64,000 nt of DNA, from NCBI GenBank assembly GCA_009602725.1, contig WELB01000001.1, positions 615,955 to 679,954 on the forward strand, in the 5' to 3' direction. The translations under genes and the position numbers were made by a program. Positions 23,162 through 35,518 of the stretch are shown piece by piece. How positions within the stretch are numbered: position 1 is the first letter of the stretch; every line of letters begins with the position of its first letter. The notes beneath the pieces were generated by a model that saw only the letters and a program-made list of their open reading frames with translations, was not told the DNA's origin and ran no database searches. The DNA is from Spirogloea muscicola. Lineage: Eukaryota; Streptophyta; Zygnematophyceae; Spirogloeales; Spirogloeaceae.

Positions 23162-24962
23162 GTGTTACACTTGCACACAACGACAGCACACTGTTCATGT
23201 ATCATCATATCAACTCCTCGTTGCAGTTTGTGCTACAATAAGATCAAATGTTTAACGCAGCTCTTCTTGCTAGCCGTTGTCAAACACCATGAATCTTTGT
23301 GATAAAGTGACTCAAATGCCTGACAGTGATGCTCAGGAGTCTTCTGAATATGCAATATTCATAGCACATGTCAGCCGAACAACAGGTCTGCTCTGCAAAG
23401 ACTATAACAGGAGATATGCAAGGGCCTGCTGACAGCAATACCCTGTTTGCTGGCCAGAGCTGGTGGAGCTGTGGCGAGTTGCTGTCCTGCTTTTCACTCA
23501 GCTGGTTAGATCGGCCAAGGGCGGGGGCACATCATTCTTTGAGGGTCTTGACCAGGCGTCACTAATTCGACACTGAGTTACATACTCAAGTTGGCCACCG
23601 CCTGCAAGTGTGAAGCATCTTAGAGCTTCCTCCACAATGCAGCTCTGTCATGGACTCACCTGCAATTAGATGCAGCGAGGTTTAGCAATCATCATCTCTT
23701 TTCGGGTGGTATTGAAGCCAGGCATAGTTGCGTGTATGATCAAGTACGTATGTGCCTGATCAAGCATTCCATTTGCTCCTCTTGGCAGTAGATTAGCACA
23801 ACTAATCTCCTTGAGGCTTCTTTCAATGAGGGGCAGAACACGCCATTCTTTATGATAGAGACACAGTCCCAACTTTGTTTCTAGCAGCCTGACGCATGTA
23901 GAGTTGTTGAAATGGCCGTCTCCTGAAGTCAAATATCAATGCTTATCTGCTCAAGGATGTGCAGGCTGTAAGCACATGCAGGTGATCATCATATTGGAAG
24001 GAGGTGCACAAAGTTGGTCCTGGGACCGGCCTTCCAAAGTCTTGCTGGCACTGCTCCTTGTCAATGTCTAGGATGTAGGGTTAGGCTTGACAGGATATAG
24101 GGGAGGAAAGGAGGCGGGGGGGGGGGTTTTGGGGAGGCGCGGGCGCGGGAAGGGGGCGCACCTCTCCGCTGGCAGTGCCCAGGCGAGCGCCGGATGCACT
24201 GAATTCTCGCACTTTAAGACACCCAGTCAATTGACACCCTGACGATCCATAGAGCATCACAGATCAGAACATGTGCCCAAGGATGGCTACCTGAGTAACT
24301 ATCTCAGATAATTGTCCAGGACCAGAACACATGCTTCAAGGCTGGATGGCTGCATGCTTCTAAGATGCACCCATGTGCGGAGGTGTTGCATGGCTTGGGG
24401 GCTTCCATACCCTTTGTTACTGGAACTGCTTAGCGTTCACTGCAGTGGCTGAGTCACGAAGCTGCATCCATGCATGCATATCTGCAGAGATGTATATCTA
24501 GGAGGCAAGATATTGAGTGAGACTGTGGATCTTGCACCCAGCTCCCATCACGACATGCAGAAACTTAGGTGAGGCAGTAATTTCTTTGACTGCAGTTATG
24601 GTCCTTTTAAGTGTTCGTGTTCAAGTCTGTGTTTTGGTGTGTGGGAATCCAGTCAAAGGCGTGGACCTTTCGGCGCGGGTCACAAGGGTCTGCAGCGGTC
24701 ATGTTAGACACAAGGACAGTCATACAGCAAGGAAACAGATGCACAACATCACTGCAGACAAGGAGCATCCTTAAGGTCAGTGCCGCCTCTTGCCGGACAA
24801 GTAGGCGTGAAGCAAATGATGCGAGAGATGACACTTCAATTGTGACTAGCGTGAGCCTGCAGCCAAGCTGCAGGCTCACGCCACTGCTTCACCAGCTAGT
24901 AGGTGCAAATGCTTGCATATCTTCACCCTATTCTGTGGCCACTGATTCTTATTGCTTTGCTC
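23162..24962. other. Convergent intergenic region between SBP and mannanase genes
   Basis: No conserved frame is seen. It holds a G-run block near 24110-24150 (ten Gs followed by further G-tracts) that could form a quadruplex, and the perfect hairpin at 24849-24881. Confidence 0.5.
24849..24881. repeat. Perfect 15-bp inverted repeat with 3-nt loop
   Basis: GCGTGAGCCTGCAGC at 24849-24863 is followed by CAA and its exact reverse complement at 24867-24881. It lies 82 bp beyond the stop codon of the minus-strand mannanase gene, most likely in its 3' UTR. Confidence 0.9.
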
Positions 24963-27954
24963 TCAAGCAGACAGTCTGGCTGCTTGAATCTTTATGAGCC
25001 TCACTATAGAGGAGTCGGTTTGATACACTGCAAGTGATGTATCAGCCATGGCATGGTCCGCAACATTCAGGACCCACAACAAACAGCCAGCATAGAGTTG
25101 CCTAGCCCTTGCGGAGGCGTATGCTTGGTTGTATGTAGTTGCATAAACCTGCAGACGGCACACATCAGTACGTGTCTGCTTGGGCAGGCATGCTGCCCTG
25201 AAAATGAGATCTACAAACAACTAATCATCGACGCTGTCCATGTCAAGCAAAATAAGGTCCTAGTGCATGCTAACATGCAATACTTATCCTGATCTTGTTG
25301 CTGCAAGAGGTATTGATTTTGTGGTCATTAGAGGCGAGTAATACTCGTCAGATGAAGATTCTAACCACCTCACTTATATTATTAGACCAGCTCAGATCAG
25401 AAGTCGGCATGCTGGACAAACAAATGTCAAGGCGCCTTGCTACCTGCTCTCTGCCTGAGCTGGGGTACGAGAACTCGGTCAATATGACGGGCTTCTGAAG
25501 GGTCGCAGTGGCTGCCTCATGTGAATTAACCCAACGCGTTAGGAACTCGTTGTCAAGTTTGACACCCTTGTTGAGCCTGAGCTCACAACATGGTGTACAA
25601 GTGTCAGGCATGTCAGTGACCATCATGGCTTGGCTCCGTTGACATGCAAACGGACTTAGCAGGGAGATTGTGTGCATTTCATCCAGCAAGGGGCGATGAC
25701 TTGAAGACAATGTTGATAGCAACTTATTTATCAACCGTCTTTTAAGTAGCTGGTAGCTCAAGGATGAGGGAGAATGCTTTGCTGCCAGGCTTGTGTTTGA
25801 CAGCATCGCTCTGCATTCTACACCACAATCCATGTTTGACACAGCACAGACCAGAGGTGAGGATGTCCATGAAATGCTGCGAAGTCGATCTGGGTTATGC
25901 CATGAAGCTGCACAAAGTCTCCGCCGCAGTTCTGATAGTAGTTGGACGGTGGAGGGTTCTGGGCTGACCACCTTGAGCCTGTCAATGGGCCAAGGTGCGG
26001 AGATACCTCAATTTCAGCTCAGACTGGCTCGCACAGAATGAGTTGCACCATGACATGGCAAATCCATCTGCATAGCATCCTTGAGGAAGGCTGCAGCTTG
26101 AAGGAAGACTACAGGATCGTCCACCATGTCCAACAGCTGTGTGTTCTCTGTCGCACCTGAGCCAAAGAAGCCCTCTGCACCAACTGTGAGAAGGTGCTTG
26201 GAGTCGATTCTCTTCACGAACTTTGCCATAGTGGTAACCCATGGCAAGAGCCATGACCCACATCCATCACACCTGAAGCCAGTAGAACGAAGTGTAGGTT
26301 CTGATGTTATGCATGACTGCGCATCAGTGACCAGACCAGAACTTTGCTAGCAAAGGAGCAGGGCTCCTTGGCCAATACTCCAAGTAGGTAGCTAAAAATT
26401 GGATTTCGTATCACCAAGCAAGCCTTATGAGGAGCCACTTTGTAGCAGGAGCCTTCCTGGAATTGCTTGATACACAATGGTAAGCTGCCCAGCCCATGCA
26501 CAGTATGTCTGAGATGTCATGAAGGACGACCAAGCTGAGGAGTTCAAAGAATTTTGGGGGTGTCATATTACGGTGTCGGGTATTCTGTTCGCACGAATAT
26601 TAGCACAGCGGAACCTACAAAAGCAGCAGACGTTTCAGCAAAGCAGTGGATGCTGGATGTGGCATGTATTGAGACCCGACTTCACCTTGGCTCATTGATG
26701 AGTTCCCACCCGAAGATTGTTGGGTCGTCCTTGTATTGCAAGCCTGTATATGTGTTTCTGCGTGTGAGAATCGCCTGCACATATCTTTGGTAGTACACTT
26801 GAGCCCGTTGATCCCGATAGAAGGCATTGACGAACCCAGTGGAGCTTGTATCTGGAGACTGGTGCCCCTGTGCCTGGAGGCTCCACAACATGTACTGCTT
26901 CTTTCCACCATAGGCATCCCAGTTGTTCACCAGAGGTAGCAGAAGCCGTATACCATTGTGGCCAGCAGCTTGTACCACGTAGTCCAGAGCCTGCAGCTCG
27001 CAACATGATCATGCTCAGGGTCCGACAGCCAATCACTCTCAGTACTCACATGTAAATGGCAATGTTGTGAAAAAAATGTGTGCGAATCAGACTGCATGGT
27101 GTTTGTCTCCCTTATGTAGGCTTCAACCACCAGGTAAGCTCACTGTCACTCCAAGCTGAGGAACACACAGCAAGTTGCCGAGCATGAGGGCTATGTCGGG
27201 AGTCCTCGGTCAGAGGACTTCTTGAAGAGGTCGATAGACGACGACAGCTAAGTTATCTCCGACGTCTTGAGAAACAACATATACCAAAAGGAGCTACAAT
27301 TGCGTAGAATGGCACCTTGAAGACATTCTCATCAAACTGCCCTGGCTTTGTTTGCAGCGCTTTGAAGCTATTACTGCTGCCATCTGCAAAAGCCCACATC
27401 CGACAGACATTCATTCCAAGACTCTTTGCCGCCTGGAATATCTCTTCTACCTGCACAAAAATGATGAAGCGACAGAGGGAGCATCAAGATGTAGCTGGCA
27501 AGAAGTGGGCCAGATCAGTAGCGCTTACATTCACCCCTTGTGCCTCAGGTATGCACGAATTTTTAATGAACAATGGGTTTGCTTGATGGACTTGTGTCAG
27601 CAGCTACAATATGCTTCGGCAGATGTAAGATTGCACTGCGGAGACGTCTCGCGCCGTCAAGTCTGCATAGGGGCAAGCCCGAGAGGCGTCAGCAGAGCAC
27701 AAAGCGAAGTATCCTGTGTGCTTGCATACCTGATGCTTCTGACCTGGCCGCGCCGCTGCCTGGAGCAGCCAGAAGGTGTTGAAGCCATTGACATTAAAGC
27801 GCCTGCCCCTTGCAACGAGATTGATGCCCTCGCGCTGCACGAAGGCGGAGGAGGCGGGCAAGCTTGCTGCAGCCACGCAGGATGGCATCGAGGACGTGAA
27901 TGGAAACCCGAAACCAGCGAACAGCACACCAAACAAGACGATCGGGAGCTGCAT
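24963..27954 (-). CDS. Secreted GH5 endo-beta-1,4-mannanase
   Basis: Seven exons on the minus strand keep phase: 27954-27730, 27450-27316, 26990-26686, 26272-26157, 25978-25852, 25576-25444 and 25148-24963, giving 408 residues. The N-terminus MQLPIVLFGVLFAGFGFPF is a signal peptide. Family hallmarks follow: NGFNTFWLL, NVCRMWAFADG, LLPLVNNWDAYGGKKQYMLW, WELINEPR with the acid/base glutamate (about E220), HLLTVGAEGFFG, and VILTEFSYPS with the nucleophile glutamate (about E337). The length is normal for GH5 subfamily 7 enzymes of plants and algae, which cut mannan backbones outside the cell. It may remodel the alga's own mannan wall or digest outside material. It is convergent with the SBP-box gene and divergent from the multicopper oxidase. 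Confidence 0.94.
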
Positions 27955-28699
27955 TGAGCTTCTGTTGAACCGCCGAGATTCGTCCGAGGGATGGATGGAC
28001 CCAATTGTGAATGGAGCAAGCGGCGAGTGCCAAGCTCTCGCCAGATTGGGTCCGTGAGGCAGTCCAAGGAGCGGTCTCAGTAGCGGTATGGCCAATGTGG
28101 GTTATGCAGAGCGCGGTCCGGGTGCAATGCAGGCCCAGGCATGGAGCTGGAGGGGGATGGAGGTGGTCAACGGGGGCGAGCGGTCGTGGGCGGCTCGGCG
28201 AGGGGGCTGCGGGGCAGGAGGAGCGGGCCCGAAGGGGGCCGCCATGGCGGGGTCGGTGGGCGAGGGGCAAGACGGGGACGGATCGCGGAGCAGCGGGCAG
28301 CCCCGGCTCCCGAGGGGTGCGGGGGAAGACGCGGTGGGGCGCTGGCGGGCGCGCGGAGAGCCGGGGGGCGAGCAGGCTGACGCCATAGTTGCCGGAATGC
28401 CGGGCGCCGCACGGGCTGGGGAGGCCGTCACGAAGACTGCGGGCTGCTGGTATGAGACGAGGGGAGGCCGTCACGACGGTCGTCACGGCGGGAAGCGGGG
28501 CGGTTGAGGCGCCCGCCGGGCCGCGGGCGGCTCCGCTGCGCTGGCGGCCCGGGGAGGGGGGAGCTCCGCACGGCCCGCGGGGCGGGCGGCCACGGCGGCG
28601 GCGGGCGGGCGGCGGAAGAATTCGACTCGTGATCGCAGAAGCGCGGCTGTGAAAGCCAGCCAGGTGCACACTGCCGCGGACCTCTTGCCTGTTGCTTGT
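27955..28699. other. GC-rich 5' region of the mannanase gene
   Basis: Composition rises sharply from about 28130 to 28620. Open frames run on both strands (for example 27794-28669, -) and are Arg/Gly/Pro/Ala-rich without domains, so I treat them as chance. It probably contains the mannanase promoter. Confidence 0.45.
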
Positions 28700-29146
28700 T
28701 GCCTTTTGTGCTTGCTTTTCTTAGTGCTTTCCCTGGCCCCTTCTCGTCCTTTGTTCATTCCTTTCTTTTGCTGGCATTCCCCAGCCCCTATCCTCAATGG
28801 GCGAGCCCTTTTTCTTTTCGTATTGCTTCCCCTGGCCCCTTCTCGTCCTTTGTTCGTTCTTCTTTGGGCTGGCTTTTCCCAGCCCCTATCCTCAACGGGC
28901 GAGCCCTTCTCTCTTGGCTGTGGACGTGCATGGGGCTCTCGGATCCCACTGGCTCGACCTGTTGGCCAGGCTTGCACGGCGCGCTGTGTCCCGCAGGCGC
29001 GGTGAGCCGGCTGACTTCAACGCCGCTGGCTCGTGGGCTCAGGTGTATCGTATGCGCTTGTCCGTCTCCCTCCAGCGGTCCATGGCCCACGCCTTGCATC
29101 TGCGTGCTGGCCGTGCTCTCGCTGCGGCCTCCGGCTTTCGTCAGGG
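28700..29146 (+). mobile_element. LINE tails in tandem plus ORF end of a further copy
   Basis: Two stem-loop modules follow one another: a weaker one at about 28775-28800 and GGGCTGGCTTTTCCCAGCCC at 28866-28885, each followed by CTATCCTCAA and GGGCGAGCCC. From about 28916 a LINE ORF end starts, with AQVYRMRLSVSLQRSMAHAL and HLRAGRALAAASGF. It is cut at the single N at 29147. Confidence 0.8.
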
Positions 29147-30163
29147 NGCCGGCGCGCCGGCACGCGCGCGGCACGCCCCCCCCGCGCCGATCGGCCCCCG
29201 CCGCCGGCAGACGGCGCGGGCAGACCTCCCCTTTCCAGCGGAAAGAGAGATTGGCAGTTGATTGGCCACCCCGGCACGACGAACGAGCAGAGTTTCCAAG
29301 GGGCCGGAAAGGCGGCGAAGCCCACCGGAATGGAAGAAGAAAGGGGGCGAGGGCTGTGACCAGCCCGCCCGAAAACCGATCGGCAAGGTCCGAAGCACAC
29401 AGCTTTCCTTCTTTCTGGGCTGGCCCCCGCCCCCTTGGGAAGTCCCCCCTCCTCAGCGGCTACTGGGTGCTCGACATCCCCTGCTGAGCAGCAGGAGAAC
29501 GACTGCAGCTGCTGCCGTGGCAGCCAGAAGCGAGGCGGCGGCGCTGCCCGCCCGGCCTCGGACCTCCCTCGCACTTTATTCTCCCCCCCACTCGCCTCCG
29601 ATTCTCTCGCTCTCTCCGACCAGTCCCCTCCGCCCCGACCAGCTCGACCGCCTGCTACCCGCCCCGCCGCTGCCGCCGCCTCGGCGGCCGCTAGTGCCCC
29701 TTCCCCCTCCATCGTAAACCGCCATCGTAAGCCCCCGTCTGATTCCCTCGCCCCCGGCAGCCCGGCCCCCGAGCTCGGTCCCCCCCTCCTCCCTCGCGGT
29801 AGCTCGCTTGGAGCTGGCCTGCTGCACCAGCTGCTGCCGGCACCCGAGCGCCTCGGCCTCGGCCCACCAGCATCGGCTACACTGAGCTCGCGGCCCGCGG
29901 CTCGCAGCTCGGCACCTCCGCTCCGAGAAATGCAGGTGGGCAAGACCCCTGCATGGCCACCCTGCATCACCTCACTGTGGCTCCTCCGATAGGCATTTAG
30001 CACGACTGAACCTTGGGAGGCACTTGCGGTAGTCGAAGAGGGCGAGCTGCAAGCGTAGCTCACCCTGACACCACGCTGGCGGTCACCTCGCGGGAGACGC
30101 TGTGGCTCTGGTCTTCAGACCAGCTCTAGGCGGCACACCTCCGTCGTACTGCCTGTGCGCGCT
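29147..30163. other. GC-rich region upstream of the multicopper oxidase
   Basis: At the N (29147) the sequence switches from LINE to GC-rich DNA beginning GCCGGCGCGCCGGC. A tail-like piece (GGCTGTGACCAGCCCGCCCG) lies near 29350-29375 (-) and another at 29415-29450 (+). The plus-strand frame 29435-29992 is Pro/Ser/Ala-rich and has no recognised domain; 5' UTR or promoter is the simplest reading. Confidence 0.4.
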
Positions 30164-33100
30164 ATGCTTGGACCGACAATGAGCTTGCACCGACCTTCGC
30201 TTCTGCAGGCCCTCTTGCACCTCGGAGCTGTGCTCCGGGTGCTCCTCCTGTACACTTCGCTGGCATATCCCGTTGTGGCACAAACGTGGCGTGACCTGGC
30301 CTGCACAAGGTGATCGAGCTTCCTCTGGAGGCCTACAGAGCAACACTTGGAGCAAGAGATGATGCCTTGTGCTAAGCACGTTCCGACGGATTGTGCTGGC
30401 TGCCTCGTGCATCTGACTGGCGGGACTCCTCTTTTCAGACTGCATGCCCTGTTCGCAAGACCACAGTCACTTCATAGATGGCGCCTTGCCCTTGTGACGC
30501 ATCACTGAGTAATTGCAGCTGTTTGTCTGCCTGCGTGAAGCCGCTTGTGCACAGGAAGTCTTGGCCTTTAACCTTGCCCTCACGTGACCATGTGTGCAGT
30601 ACTTCTTTCACAGAGCGTCCATGCCGCTTTGTGGATGCTCTACCGCGTCTGCCCAAGATCAATACCAGGGATCACCCTAATGTCACCCTGGGTGCCTACG
30701 TTATCGTTCAGGTAACTCACGTCGTGCTTGTCTCTGCTGTAAGCTAAGCTGTTGCACATTGCGCAATCAGAGTCGTTGCTGAAATTAAATTCAGCTGCTG
30801 ACGGCAAACATTCTCCTACCCTCTTCAACTTCCCTGCAGAAACTCCATCGAGACCTGCCTGCCACGACACTGTATGGATATGGCACGTCACTTGAAACAG
30901 CAAGCTCCCCAGGCCCCACCCTGGAAGCAGTTCGTGGATACCAGACGACGGTGCACTGGCAGAACCACCTAACAGACGACCAGCATCTCTTTGTCGTGGA
31001 CCCCACCCTCATGGTTCCCAAGTACACCAAGGGCGGCATCCCCATGGGTGAGAAGTCCAGATGCACACCTTGTCTTTGACAAGCAGTGACTTGTTCATTT
31101 CCAGACCGTAAACGAAGGCAAAGGGTTCATGGAGATAACAAGCAGATCTTGTATTGACCCTTGGGCAGACCAACTGAGTGAAGTTTGCGTGTCCAAACCC
31201 ACAGTGCCGCATCTTCACGGGATACAGTCAGTCAGTGCATCCGATGGGCATCCAAACGCCTGGTGGACCCCATTCAATGAGACAGGAGACGGCTACATCA
31301 CAACGTAAGCATGAGATAAACATGCATAAATAGATTCCTGATCATTTGTTCATTTGTTTCATTTCCTGATCAATTACACGCCAATGTCTGGGTGTTTTCC
31401 ACCAGAATCGGATGGTGTGTCACGAGCAGCAAACTCATACTGCGTCATTTTTGTTTGTAGTAAGTACGAGTATCCCAATCAGCAGGAACCCGCCCTGCTC
31501 TGGTACCATGACCACACAGTTGGCATGACAAGGCTGAACGTACAGGCTGGTATGGATGCCTAACCCTGTCAGAGAGTAACCATCTGTTAGGAGTGCACTT
31601 CTCGCTCCCCATGCATGCTCAACGTCGTGTGCAGCAACTCAGAGTAAATTGAACGATCACTGAGTCTGCTGCTTTCCAGGTCTTACTGGGGCCTACGTTC
31701 TCCGAGACCCAGAAGGTTTGGAGAAGGACTTGCAACTGCCCTCCGGCAAGTATGAGCATGTTCTTGTCCTACAGGTAATGCACGGGTTGCAGCCAGCCAA
31801 ATGACAGATTCTGATCTGATGGTGTACAACTCGCTAGATGTTTTTGGTGACACAACAGCACATTGACTAATATCATGAGCTTCTCAGTGACACCACTACC
31901 AATGAAGAGAGATAGGCATCACTGCATGTTACAAGATTTGCACTCGCTTAGTGGGACTTTGAAGCTTCCTCTTGCAGGATAAGTGGATCTTGGACAACGG
32001 GACAATGTATTTCAACACGCTTGGAGACGTACCTTCTGCTCATCCGAACTGGGTACCCGAGTTCTTTGGCGAGACCATGGTGGTGAATGGGAAGGCCTGG
32101 CCTTATCTCAAAGTGCAGGTGCCAGCACGTGATGCCAATATATAGCTGTCTATCAAGCATGTCATTACTATCTGTTAAGAACAATCGAGAGTCACAGAGA
32201 TGGAGATCTTGCAGGGCCACAAGTGCTGATGAGGCCATTGAAAGAACATCCTGCAACTATTGTGGCACACACTCGAGTCAACTCTGCTGACACACTACTG
32301 TTGCCATGCAGCCCAAGAAATACCGCTTCAGGATTGTCAATGCAGCAAATGCTCGCTTCTTCAACCTCTATTTTGGCAACTCCATGACATTCTTTCAGGT
32401 ATATCTGATCCTTACTCATGCATGAATATGCATGAGTCAAATGCCAATGATGCAGCCAGGTCACTGCATCTTAGTGTGGTCATCAAATTGCAGTCATCCA
32501 ATTGCTCCATTTTGTTTGATTGGTGCACATGCACCCCCTGATTTCTCTCTACTGCAGCCTCGGCATTTCTTAGCACCAATTTCCAATGTATGCACACAAT
32601 TGCACAGATCGGAAGCGACGGCGGGTACCTTCCCCAGCCCGTCCTCATGAAGTCCCTTCTGATTGCTCCAGGAGAGAGGGCAGGTAAGTCACCACTATCA
32701 TCTCCTAGCTTAATCATCTCACAGGTACCCTTTCCTATAAGGGCTCTTATGGTGACTACACTGCGGCAGTCATCCACTCGGTTCACCTTCGGGACTCTGA
32801 AGTTGAGGGGACCTGATCCGCTAAATTGCACATGTTCAATGGCTGCAGATATTGTTGTGGATTTTGGCTTCAAGAGAAAGCACAGACAGCTGTTGCTAAA
32901 GAACAATGCAAACACGCCCTACCCTGGAGGTGACCCTGTCACAGTCAGATCTGCAACAATCATGAAGTTTGTCATCGCGAAAAAGGTCAAGACTCCTGAC
33001 AACAGGTAATGAACGACCTGATCATAATTTTGCAATCACGTCCTGCAACATTCGCCTCATCTTTGTAAGGCAATCTGAAATTCACTTCTACGGCGGAACA

Positions 33101-34164
33101 GGCAAAGTCCACCTGAAGTAGTTGAGGTAGGCTAGCAGTCAGTTCCTTGTTTGCTTCCAAGCTTAACCAGGCCAGCAATCTGGCGGTCGGTGACAGTGTG
33201 CTTGGCAAGGTTCTGAGGCCTGCCCTGCCGGTTCTGAAGTCTCTCCCGCTGGCCGAGATCCGCCAATTGACCTTAACCGAAACAGAGGACGTCGAGACGG
33301 ACGAGCCACTATTTTCCATACTTAATGGTCTCCACTGGAATGACCCAGTCACAGAGAAGGTCAGTTTTCCAGCCCTTTTCTTCGAGCAGGATCTTCACAG
33401 GCGGTCATTGTCGTCCTTTTGTTAAGACACAATCCTCTTCAGTATATTGGGAATTGGCATATGCAGAACTTGCATGAAACAGGTGGCAGATTCCTTCATG
33501 GATGTACACAATCTACCTCTAGAAAAATGTACGAAATAGTGGCCACTGCAAAATATGTGACTTGTTTGCAAGTTTTGTTCTACAGCCCAAGCAGGGAACA
33601 ACTGAAGTCTGGCAGATCATCAATCTTACGGATGACATGCACCCTATCCATCTACATTTGGTGCAATTTCAGGTATAAGACCTTGGGCTCAAATGTGAAC
33701 GACGAAAGAGTCTGCTAATGCTGCGTCTAACAAATTGGTCAACTTCATGCCTCCATATCCTCCATATATCCTTCAACTATAGGACCTTGATATTTTGACA
33801 TTCCGACTGGCAAGTGCTATCATTTACACAGTCAGTGCCGAATGCTGAGCAGGCTGTACAGAGGCAAATCTTTGACACCGACAAGTATCCCCACAACTGC
33901 ACGCTTGAGGCCTACGGTAGTCCACAATCTGCAAGCAGCTGCTATTTGGGCCCCCCCCAGTTGTTCCCCGAAGCTGAGAGAGGGTGGAAGGACACTTTGC
34001 GGATGGCACCAGGGGAGGTTTCTACTATAGCCATACGCTTCACTGATCAGGAAGGAACGGCCTTCAGCTTCAATGTGACAGACGGCCCTGGATATGTCTG
34101 GCATTGTCACATCTTGGACCACGAGGACAACGACATGATGCGGCCGTATGTAATTTTGCCATAG
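30164..34164 (+). CDS. Secreted multicopper oxidase, CotA/bilirubin oxidase-like
   Basis: Thirteen exons keep phase: 30164-30309, 30600-30711, 30840-31047, 31205-31304, 31461-31549, 31680-31774, 31978-32118, 32312-32398, 32608-32683, 32849-33005, 33176-33359, 33586-33672 and 33832-34164, giving 604 residues. The first exon supplies a signal peptide ([17 protein letters not shown], cleavage near VVA). All four copper-ligand motifs are present in order: HLHG, WYHDH, HPIHLH and [14 protein letters not shown]. The last has the axial methionine of bilirubin-oxidase and CotA-type enzymes. Other family landmarks are [38 protein letters not shown] and [16 protein letters not shown]. Such three-cupredoxin enzymes oxidise phenols, bilirubin or metal ions and reduce oxygen to water; the substrate here is unknown. 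The start could also be the second ATG at 30179. Confidence 0.94.
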
Positions 34165-35518
34165 AATAAATCTCTGAGTTGCAGGTTGCTTTAGGGATCG
34201 ATACGTCAAGGAGGGCGATTTCTTGCCATTTATGATCCCAAGCTTACCATTTGATAGTCCTGACTGAGTTCAGACCGAGGGTTCTGCTTTCTCATTAGGC
34301 CTTGAACTCCTTAACTTGACAGCCCGGAAGTTTGCATCAACCGCCAGATGAGTTGGTTTAGCAAACGGGGGTCTTGCCCCGGGCGAAAAAGAGCACATTA
34401 TTGATAAGGTTTGGCTACAAAGCCAGCCTCTACAGATGATTTTGAAGTAGAACAAACTGGGGGGAGTGTGTGCATTTAGTGACAGCTTTCGAGCCTGAAA
34501 GTAGTTAGGCAACTATATCTAGAAGCGCAAGCCTTCTGCTGCAAACCCTCAGATATTGCGACTTCGCTGCAGCTAAGGGGAAGTGATGGCAGTGGCGGCC
34601 AGGGTGGGGCCCACTCAAAGGAGACAGTTCCTAACCCACATCTGTGAGTCCATAGTTCAATGTGAAAGAAGCTCTCTCAAAGGAGGGCGATGACTGTGAG
34701 AGGTCAGCCTGGATGGAAGGGACACGTCCGAAAGGGGCAGAGAGCACAAACAACATGAGCACGGGCAGTACAAAGAGTGGGTTCACCAATCTCATTTGCT
34801 TGTGGAACACCAGATGCAGAATCTCCGAGAGCAAACATGACAAGTACAATCTTGTACAGATGTGTACATGGAGACAAACCCAGCACTGAAAGACTTTGAG
34901 GTTATGCATATTTCTGAGTGAGTCGTGATAAACATAATATCCTGGCATCGTATCTGGTGCAGAGCATGGGCCTGAGCTTGCTGCAACATTCTGACACGCT
35001 GCGGTGCCAGATGAATGTTGCTGTTGGCAAGCCCATCTTAGCAGGAAGCGCATCCTTACACAACTTACACAACTTGGACATCAGAGCCTGGCTTTTCTCA
35101 GAAGCAAAATCTGAAGTGGGGAGAAGGTGAGGGGTGGGGGGTTGTGGTTGAAATGAAGGGCCTTTGTCTGCTCAGCCAACTTGAGATACAATATGAAGGA
35201 TTGACAGGTCGCACTGGCATCCTTCGGCTTTATCTCCAATAGCGCGGCCATCTTACAGCTCTTGAGAGGATTAGGGTGACTATTGATATTTTAGAGCGAC
35301 GTATACGCTTAGTGCTCACTACAGCACTTCGTCTGCAAAATGAAGCTCTAGAGTGCTCTAGCTTTGCTTCCTAGGTGAAGCTCTCACATGACTGATTTGT
35401 ACCTCTTGTAATCATGAAAGAGAGCCTCAAGAAGCACATTATGCACACACCTGCTCCGCCACTAACAGTAACATGGAGCGATGGTAGGAATAGGAGATAG
35501 TGAAGAGGACATCAAGAG
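34165..35518. other. Convergent intergenic region with an old LINE tail
   Basis: A degenerate minus-strand LINE copy lies at about 34640-35060: AAGATGGGCTTGCCAACAGC, a Gln/Ala stretch matching LQRAQANALHQ, then tail wording and a decayed stem-loop near 34690-34712. Nothing else is recognised; a weak GGGGGTCTTGCCCC palindrome lies at 34367-34380. Confidence 0.5.

Noticed and set aside
24110-24150. A G-quadruplex with a regulatory role
   Set aside because: The G-runs are real, but nothing ties them to a promoter or gene end; I only note them in the intergenic entry.
29017-30063. A 348-codon minus-strand gene
   Set aside because: It is Arg/Gly/Ser-rich, crosses the N at 29147 and a LINE fragment, and shows no domain.
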